Assembly (NCBI GenBank): GCA_023150895.1
Contig: JAKLJY010000022.1
Coordinates: 46,177 to 83,369 of the forward strand
Length of the DNA: 37,193 bases
Reading direction: 5' to 3'
Source of the DNA: Myxococcota bacterium
GTDB taxonomy: Bacteria > Myxococcota_A > Bradymonadia > UBA7976 > UBA1532
Positions 31,830 to 37,193 of the stretch are shown piece after piece; the first letter of the stretch is position 1, and every line of letters begins with the position of its first letter. The notes under the pieces were generated by a model. It saw only the letters and a program-made list of their open reading frames with translations. It had not been told where the DNA came from and did no database searches. The translations under genes and the position numbers were made by a program.

Positions 31830-33581
31830 ATGCATCGAACTCCCGCCCCCGAGCGCCTCTGGTCCCGCGCCCCGATGCCCGTGGCCGCCGCCTGCCTCTT
31901 CGCCCTGTCGGCCTGCGCGGCCGATGACGGGACCGGCGGTCCCGCGCCGGCACCGGGCGCCGGCGTGGCGCGCGACGCCAACACCAGCCCGCCGACCCTC
32001 GAGCTCGACATCGACGCGCAGGCCTCGGCCGGCGGCAGTGGCAGCCCGTCCGGGGCGGGCGGCGGCGGCACACCGACCGGGGGCGCGATGCCCGCCGGCG
32101 ACGCCGGGCCGGACGCCGGGCTGCCCGTGGGCGGACGCGACGACGCGGCCACCCCACCGCCGGTCGTCACCCAATGCAGCAACGGAATCGACGACGACGC
32201 GGACGGGCTCGTCGACGCCTTCGACGGGGACTGTTCGAGCGCGGCCGATCCCACCGAGCAGGGCGATCGCCCCCCGACCGGGTGCGGCAACGGAGAGGAC
32301 GACGACGCCGACGGGGCGGTCGACTTCCCGGACGACCCCGGCTGCCTCGCCGTCGGCGACGGAGACGAGACGGATCCGGCGGCGGCGCCCGAATGTTCGG
32401 ACGGCGTCGACAACGACGGCAACGGGCGGACGGACTACCCGGAGGATCCCGGCTGCCCGGGCCGCGGCACCGCCGCCGAGGCGCCCCTCGCGACCGTCCC
32501 GGCCTGCGCGAACGGCGTCGACGACGACGAGGACGGCGCGACCGACTACCCGGAGGACCCGGACTGCGCCGCCGCCGCCGGCCCGACGGAGGGCATCGCC
32601 GGTGAGTGCGGCGAGGCCCATCGCATCGTCGATCTGAACCGCGCCCTCGGGGCGGGCGGAGAGTTCGTCGACGGCGACACCGCCTCCGGCACGCCCGGGT
32701 TCGTGGGGACGTGCGGCGGCAACGCAGGCCCGGAGCTCGTCTACCGCTACCGCGTCACCGGCGTCGTCGGCGCCATCGAGTTCACGACCGAGTATCCCGA
32801 AACGACCGCGCCGACGGTGCTCTACGTCCGTCCCGTCTGCACCGATCCCCGCGACGTCGGCTGCAACCGAGGCTCGGCCGACGCCCCGGGGACCCACGTC
32901 CGGCTCGAGCGCCCGGCCGAGGGCACGTACTACGTCGTCGTCGACACGAGCCAGGCCGACCGCTCCGGGGCCTTCCGCCTCGGGGTCCTGACCGTCGAGG
33001 CGCCCCGGTGCAGCGATACCCGTGACAACGATCAGGACGGCCGCGTCGACCTGCTGGATCCCGGGTGCGTCGATCCGGCGGACGAGGACGAGGCCGATCC
33101 GCCGACCCCGCCCGAATGCGGCGACGGGCTCGACAACGACGGCGACGGGCAGACCGACTACCCCGCCGATCCGACCTGTTCGGCCGCCGGGGGCCCGCGG
33201 GAGGCCGAGGCGAGCTGCGCCTTGGCGGCCGACATCATGGTGGTCGCGGCCGACGTGGGGGTCGTCCACGTCAACACCTCGGCCCAAGGCGCGAACTACA
33301 CCGGCCGCTGTGGCGGGCGAGGCCCGGAACAGGTCATCGCGCTCGTGCTCGACGCGCCGGCCACGGTCACCGCGCGGACGGTGAACAACGGGATGGACAC
33401 GGTCCTGCACGCGCGCAGCAGCTGCGACGACGACGCCTCGGAGCTCGCCTGCGACGACGACTCGGGGGGCGCGCTGGCGTCGAGCATCACGTTCGCCGCC
33501 CCGGCGGCCGGCGTCTACTACCTCTTCGCCGACAGCTTCAATGCGGGCGGCGAGACCGACGTGGTGATCGACATCCAGTGA
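31830..33581 (+). CDS. Lipoprotein with six Asp-rich DxDxDG repeats and PPC-like domains
   Basis: A 583-residue protein, a shorter paralogue of the giant lipoprotein at 19519-23082. The lipobox is LFALSAC. After a Gly/Pro/Ala linker come four repeats (CSNGIDDDADGLVD, CGNGEDDDADGAVDFPDDPGC and similar), a PPC-like beta domain with GTCGG and TVLYVRPVC, two more repeats, and a second PPC-like domain ending VVIDIQ. The second domain includes RCGGRGPEQ and YYLFADSF. Each repeat has two Cys and an Asp-rich loop that could bind calcium. Its stop overlaps the flippase start as GTGA. I chose ATG 31830, which gives a basic N-region; ATG 31875 is possible. Confidence 0.86.
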   Translation: MHRTPAPERLWSRAPMPVAAACLFALSACAADDGTGGPAPAPGAGVARDANTSPPTLELDIDAQASAGGSGSPSGAGGGGTPTGGAMPAGDAGPDAGLPVGGRDDAATPPPVVTQCSNGIDDDADGLVDAFDGDCSSAADPTEQGDRPPTGCGNGEDDDADGAVDFPDDPGCLAVGDGDETDPAAAPECSDGVDNDGNGRTDYPEDPGCPGRGTAAEAPLATVPACANGVDDDEDGATDYPEDPDCAAAAGPTEGIAGECGEAHRIVDLNRALGAGGEFVDGDTASGTPGFVGTCGGNAGPELVYRYRVTGVVGAIEFTTEYPETTAPTVLYVRPVCTDPRDVGCNRGSADAPGTHVRLERPAEGTYYVVVDTSQADRSGAFRLGVLTVEAPRCSDTRDNDQDGRVDLLDPGCVDPADEDEADPPTPPECGDGLDNDGDGQTDYPADPTCSAAGGPREAEASCALAADIMVVAADVGVVHVNTSAQGANYTGRCGGRGPEQVIALVLDAPATVTARTVNNGMDTVLHARSSCDDDASELACDDDSGGALASSITFAAPAAGVYYLFADSFNAGGETDVVIDIQ

Positions 33582-34912
33582 GCTTCTTTCGACAGGCCGC
33601 CTCCGTGCTGGCGACCTCCGTCGCCACCGTGCCGTTGAGCGTCCTGGCGAACGTCGTCGTCACGCGGAACCTCGACACCACGGAGCGCGGACAGTTCGCC
33701 GTGGTGACGGTGCTGGCCGGCACGCTGGTCCTGTTTTCGAATCTGGGCTGGCCGCTGGCCACGATCTACCGTCTCAAGCGGCTCAAGTCCGATCCCGCGG
33801 AGGTGATGACCGCGAGCGTCACCGCGATGATGGTGCTGGCCGCCGCCGTGCTCTTCCTGGGCTGGGGCCTGCAGATGGCGGGCTTCGGGGACTTTGGCGC
33901 CGTGCCCGCCGAGATTCTCTGGCTGGGGCTCGCCACCGTCCCGTTTCAGCTCCTGGTCCGGCTGTTCACCTACGCGGCCAAGGGGATTGACCGCTTCGAC
34001 ATCCGGAACTGGGCCACGTTCGCCGCGGTCGGGTTGCGGACGGGCGGCCTGGCCATCTCGTGGTGGCTCTATCCCGGCGACCTCGCGGCGTGCCTGTGGA
34101 TCAACCTCGGCGCGGCGGCCGCGGTCGCGCTGGCGTCCGGCGTGGCGGTGCTGCGACAGACGGGCTTCTCCCGACGCGTCAATCGGCGCGAAATCCGGGA
34201 GTCGCTGGGCTTCGGGCTCGAGACGACCGCCCAGACCCTCGCCGGCGAGCTGCACCAGCAAGTGGACATTCTGCTGATGGGTCCTCTGAACGTGGCCCCC
34301 GCCCAGATCGCCCTCTACTCCATCGCAGCCGGTCTCATTCAGCAGCTGCGCATCGTGCCCGACGCCATCGGACTCGCACTCTTCCCGAAGCTCACGGGCT
34401 CGGAGGACGCCGCGGCCGTGGCCTTCACCTACAAAGTCTGCCGGCACAGCATGCTCTGGGTGGTGTTGTTCAGTCTGGGCCTCGGTGCGGTCGTCCCTTT
34501 CCTGGTCCCGCTTCTCTACGGCGAGGCCTACGCGGCCGCGCTCCCGGCCTTCTACATTCTGCTGCCGGCGATGGGCCTCCTGACGATCTACCGCGTCGTG
34601 GCCCGTTACTTCATCTCTCGGGGACGCCAGCGCCTGAACATCGCGACGCAGCTCGCCGCGCTCGTCGTGAACGTCGGATTGAACTTCGCGCTCATGCCCC
34701 GATATGGCATCGAGGGGGCGGCCGTCGCGAGCCTCGTCTCGTATGGCCTCGAGGCGCTGGTCATTGCGGCGGTCTTCCTCCGGGAGACGGGGGGCGGGCC
34801 GGGCGCGCTGTTGCTGTTCCGGCTCGGCGGCTTCCGGGGCGAGGACTGGAACGTCTATCAGCGCCGCATCGACGCGCTCCTCACCCGCCTGCGGGGCCGC
34901 CCGCCGACGTGA
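33578..34912 (+). CDS. Wzx/MATE-like polysaccharide flippase
   Basis: A 444-residue integral membrane protein with 12-14 hydrophobic segments in the order typical of polysaccharide flippases. N-terminal features are ASVLATSVATVPLSVLANVV and VTRNLDTTERGQFAVVTVLAG, in which the L-x-x-x-x-x-G-x-F/Y motif is characteristic. Later come LHQQVDILLMG, ALYSIAAGLIQQLR and IEGAAVASLVSYGLEALV. Such proteins move lipid-linked sugars across the inner membrane. It starts at GTG 33578, overlapping the repeat lipoprotein stop. No glycosyltransferase or polymerase gene is in the window, so the sugar is unknown. Confidence 0.9.
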   Translation: MSFFRQAASVLATSVATVPLSVLANVVVTRNLDTTERGQFAVVTVLAGTLVLFSNLGWPLATIYRLKRLKSDPAEVMTASVTAMMVLAAAVLFLGWGLQMAGFGDFGAVPAEILWLGLATVPFQLLVRLFTYAAKGIDRFDIRNWATFAAVGLRTGGLAISWWLYPGDLAACLWINLGAAAAVALASGVAVLRQTGFSRRVNRREIRESLGFGLETTAQTLAGELHQQVDILLMGPLNVAPAQIALYSIAAGLIQQLRIVPDAIGLALFPKLTGSEDAAAVAFTYKVCRHSMLWVVLFSLGLGAVVPFLVPLLYGEAYAAALPAFYILLPAMGLLTIYRVVARYFISRGRQRLNIATQLAALVVNVGLNFALMPRYGIEGAAVASLVSYGLEALVIAAVFLRETGGGPGALLLFRLGGFRGEDWNVYQRRIDALLTRLRGRPPT

Positions 34913-35004
34913 CCGGCCTCAATCCGACACGCGGCGCCGTTGTTCGCCGCGCAACGGTGCGCATCTTCGATGAAGACGCCGCGGTCATGCCGGTGGAGGA
35001 TCTC

Positions 35005-35496
35005 ATGCCGAAGTCGCCCGTCCGATGCTCATTCGCCGTCCTCGTTACCGGTCTCTTCATCGGCGCCTGCGGTGGCGCAGCCCCCGCCCGGAGTGACGGC
35101 GCGCCACCGCCGGTCGTCCGGGAGTCGCAGCTTTCCGGGGTCGACGGGCGCGAGATCTGCCTGGTGGGCCGCTACGGCGCCCTGAACCTCGACGTCCACT
35201 TCGGCGATCCGACACATGCGCCCGGATACGTCGTCGTCTGGGTCGGTCGCCAGGCGGTTCGCCTCGGCCTCGATCCGCGGCCGGCGGAGGAGCGGGATCG
35301 CTTGCTCGATGAGACCATTGCCGTCCGCGGCCACTTCCAGTTGCGTCCGCCGCCGGCCGCCCCCGTGCCCGCCGCGCCGCCGGGCGCCTCCGTTGCGGGC
35401 GGCGTCACGGCCCTGGAGAGCCTGCCGCTGCTGTTGCCGGTCTTCGAGCCCGAGCCGTTCCGCCCCGTGTCGTTGGATGCCCCGACGCCCGAGTGA
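35005..35496 (+). CDS. Small lipoprotein of unknown function
   Basis: A 163-residue protein. ATG 35005 has GGAGG five to six bases upstream and gives a leader with lipobox FIGAC. Residues 40-110 hold an OB-like or small beta fold (EICLVGRYGALNLDVHFGD, YVVVWVGRQAVRLG, DETIAVRGHFQLR), after which a Pro/Ala linker leads to an end rich in Leu and Pro. The words ICLVGRY and VAVRGHF recall OB-fold lipoproteins, but I would not assign a family. It follows the flippase by 92 bases and may share its transcript. It converges with the sugar dehydrogenase gene 21 bases later. Confidence 0.78.
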   Translation: MPKSPVRCSFAVLVTGLFIGACGGAAPARSDGAPPPVVRESQLSGVDGREICLVGRYGALNLDVHFGDPTHAPGYVVVWVGRQAVRLGLDPRPAEERDRLLDETIAVRGHFQLRPPPAAPVPAAPPGASVAGGVTALESLPLLLPVFEPEPFRPVSLDAPTPE

Positions 35497-35517
35497 GCCG
35501 CCGCGCCATCGCACGGC

Positions 35518-36705
35518 TCACCGGTCGGCGACGACCTGCCAGAGCGCACCGTCGCCGTGTCCGCAGATCAGCAGCTCGCCGTCCGGCGCGCGGGCGAGAC
35601 AGCTCACGGAAATGCCGAAACGACCGAGCGTTCGCACCCCATCGACCCGCAGGCCGGGCGCCGCCGGCAGTGTCAGCGCCCACAGCCGACCGCTGCCGTA
35701 GTCGGCGAAGACATACTGCCCGACGAGGGCCGGCACCGCCCGGCCGGTGTACACCACGCCGCCGGTCACCGAGATGCCCTCTTCTCGACCGTAGCTCCAG
35801 ATCGGCCCGAGCAGGCCCTCCGAGGGACATCCCTCGGTCGGGGCGTGACACTGTTCGGCCTCGCGGAGCCGCCACCCGAGGTTGGCCCCCCGTGGGACGA
35901 GGTCGATCTCTTCGTATCGATTCTGTCCGACGTCGCCGACGACGAGGCGCCCTGCGGGATCGAAACTGTACCGCCACGGGTTGCGCAGCCCCTTCGCGAA
36001 GACGGTGTACGGGGCCGGCCCGGGGCCCGGTGCGTCGACGTCGAGGCGCAGCATCTTGCCGAGGCGCGTGTCGTCGCGCTGGCCGGCGTCCTGCGGATCC
36101 CCGGCCGAGCCACCGTCCCCGAGGCCGACGTAGAGGCCGCCGTCGGGCCCGAAAACGAGGCCGCCGCCGTTGTGATTGCTGTAGGGCTGCTCGACCTCGA
36201 GCAGGACGCGAAGGCGCTCGACCGGTCGGCTCGGCCAGTCCGGTCCTTCGGCCGCCTGGTACGCCGTCACGCGGGTCAGCGTCCGGCGTCCATGTCGCTC
36301 CGTGGTGTTCAGGTAGAAGAGTCGGTTGCGCTCGAAGGCGGGGTGGATCGCGAGGCCCAGCAGGCCTTGCTCGCCACCCCCGGTCGCCAGCGCGTCGACC
36401 TTCAGCGGGACGACCCCCCGAGCGCCCGTGTCCCGACGAAACCAGGTCAGGCGGCCGGGCTGTTCGACGATGAGCAGGTGCTCCGGTCGTCCGGGCACGA
36501 CCGCGACGTCCACCGGGCGCTCGAGCCCGTCGACCGCGCGCACGAGCCGGATCGGAATCCGGGAACGCCCCGCATCCGCGCCATCGTACCGGGGCCGCAG
36601 GGGGCCATCGGCCGCATCGGCGCGCGTCGCCAGGTACAGCGCGCCCAGACCGGCGAGCGCGACCGTCAGGCCGACAACGGGGCGGGTCGCCGGACGCGCG
36701 ACCAT
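35518..36705 (-). CDS. PQQ-dependent sugar dehydrogenase-like protein
   Basis: A 395-residue protein with an N-terminal membrane helix or signal (VVGLTVALAGLGALYLA) and the six-bladed propeller of the soluble aldose/sorbosone dehydrogenase family. Signature segments are LGLAIHPAFERNRLFYL, NHNGGGLVFGPDGGLYVGLG, DGGSAGDPQDAGQ, KGLRNPWRYSFDP and GDVGQNRYEEID. The family oxidises aldose sugars outside the cytoplasm with PQQ, and HNGG and GLRNPWR lie at the cofactor site. Some family members have lost catalysis, so activity is probable rather than shown. ATG 36705 overlaps the last base of the upstream stop (TGATG), so it is translated with the truncated upstream gene. No PQQ synthesis genes are in the window. 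Confidence 0.91.
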   Translation of the reverse strand: MVARPATRPVVGLTVALAGLGALYLATRADAADGPLRPRYDGADAGRSRIPIRLVRAVDGLERPVDVAVVPGRPEHLLIVEQPGRLTWFRRDTGARGVVPLKVDALATGGGEQGLLGLAIHPAFERNRLFYLNTTERHGRRTLTRVTAYQAAEGPDWPSRPVERLRVLLEVEQPYSNHNGGGLVFGPDGGLYVGLGDGGSAGDPQDAGQRDDTRLGKMLRLDVDAPGPGPAPYTVFAKGLRNPWRYSFDPAGRLVVGDVGQNRYEEIDLVPRGANLGWRLREAEQCHAPTEGCPSEGLLGPIWSYGREEGISVTGGVVYTGRAVPALVGQYVFADYGSGRLWALTLPAAPGLRVDGVRTLGRFGISVSCLARAPDGELLICGHGDGALWQVVADR

Positions 36706-37193
36706 CAGTCGCACCAGATGAGGAAGCGATGCTCGGAGCAGGCCGTGCTGATGTCGGCGTAAGCCTGGTATGGCCGCGCGCCGCCCCGGCAGAACTCGAA
36801 CCGGTCGGCCCAGTGGGTGCCGGGCGCCAGGTCCAGGAACCCGCCCCCGTAGGACAACCAGACGTCGACGGGGTAGTCGACGCTCCGGTTGTACCAGGTG
36901 ATCTGAAGCGCCGAGCCGGGGGGCACGTGCAGCGAGGCGGGCCGGACCTCCATGTTGCAGAAGTTGTCCACGAAGATGTCCACCCCGCGGGCCGCCTCGA
37001 ACGGCCCGCACTGGCCGTCCGGGCCCGGTTCGAAGCCGGGCGAACACACGCCGGGGGCCCGGCAGACCCCGTCCCCCCCGTCGTGATGGGTGTCGCAGAG
37101 GGTCGGCGCGAATTGAACGCCGAAGCGAGCAGCACGATGGGCCCGACAGGCAAGGAGTGGGGGTGCACGACATCTGGGTGCTGTACCCGGGGT
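36705..37193 (-). CDS. C-terminal part of a Cys-containing secreted protein
   Basis: An open frame runs from the right edge to the stop at 36705-36707; its start is outside the window or lost. The end-proximal part reads CDTHHDGGDGVCRAPGVC, then FEPGPDGQCGPF, followed by a beta-sandwich-like region with VRPASLHVPPGSALQITWYN and GTHWADRFEFC, and ends HRFLIWCD. The even spread of Cys suggests disulfides and export. The strand pattern recalls cupredoxin-like folds, but I see no copper ligands. In another frame GTG 37168 begins a hydrophobic leader-like peptide, so a frameshift near 37110 is possible. The gene is coupled to the downstream sugar dehydrogenase by a one-base overlap. Confidence 0.7.
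   Translation of the reverse strand, partial: TPGTAPRCRAPPLLACRAHRAARFGVQFAPTLCDTHHDGGDGVCRAPGVCSPGFEPGPDGQCGPFEAARGVDIFVDNFCNMEVRPASLHVPPGSALQITWYNRSVDYPVDVWLSYGGGFLDLAPGTHWADRFEFCRGGARPYQAYADISTACSEHRFLIWCD

Noticed and set aside
29850-33410. A 1186-residue open frame on the minus strand opposite the PDZ and repeat-lipoprotein genes
   Set aside because: It is a shadow of well-supported plus-strand genes; the translation is Arg/Gly/Asp-rich without recognisable domains.

Overview
The window is a GC-rich, gene-dense stretch of bacterial chromosome. I see no rRNA, tRNA, CRISPR array, insertion sequence or phage gene. The gene content points to a myxobacterium or relative (Myxococcota): a Hanks-type Ser/Thr kinase paired with a DUF2381-like protein, two kinase-fold proteins with degraded catalytic motifs, many lipoproteins with lipoboxes, Asp-rich DxDxDG repeat proteins and Cys-rich repeat proteins, a SET-domain methyltransferase, and a chemotaxis-like cluster. 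This assignment is inference from content; no marker gene is present.

Layout. 1-2422 (+): a truncated gene, a DUF2381-like secreted protein and a membrane Ser/Thr kinase, tightly coupled. 2433-12170 (-): a long run of co-directional genes. In transcription order these are SET methyltransferase, LysA-fold PLP enzyme, diheme cytochrome lipoprotein, zinc-ribbon tail-anchored protein, small lipoprotein, RNase Y-like protein, soluble pseudokinase and membrane pseudokinase with a PEGA-like domain. 12343-13047 (+) is a secreted metzincin protease whose 3' end overlaps, tail to tail, a Cys-rich repeat lipoprotein (12954-13946, -). 14047-17932 (-) is a three-gene operon of two beta-propeller-like lipoproteins and an outer-membrane barrel, with ATGA overlaps. 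18214-19491 (+) is a further lipoprotein. 19519-23082 (-) is a 1187-residue lipoprotein with 17 Asp-rich repeats. 23150-23605 (+) is a DUF2809 membrane protein.

23808-29316 (+) is a signalling island: a hybrid histidine kinase with an N-terminal globin-sensor-like domain, CheY, CheR, a CheC/CheX-like protein, CheX and a second CheY. No CheA, CheW, CheB or MCP is present. 29378-29710 (-) is a thioredoxin-like [2Fe-2S] ferredoxin. 29834-35496 (+) holds a small membrane protein, a carboxypeptidase-regulatory/PDZ protein, a second Asp-rich repeat lipoprotein coupled by GTGA to a Wzx-like flippase, and a small lipoprotein. 35518-37193 (-) holds a PQQ-dependent sugar dehydrogenase-like protein and a truncated Cys-containing secreted protein.

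Together the genes suggest envelope-focused biology: surface lipoproteins, export and sugar oxidation, controlled by kinase-like and chemotaxis-like signalling. The least expected points are the SET/PLP-enzyme pair with altered active-site residues, the two neighbouring pseudokinases with complementary losses, an RNase Y-like protein without the KH GxxG loop, a globin sensor without its proximal histidine, and a CheR/CheX/CheY set without CheA. No gene-free stretch exceeds about 280 bases.
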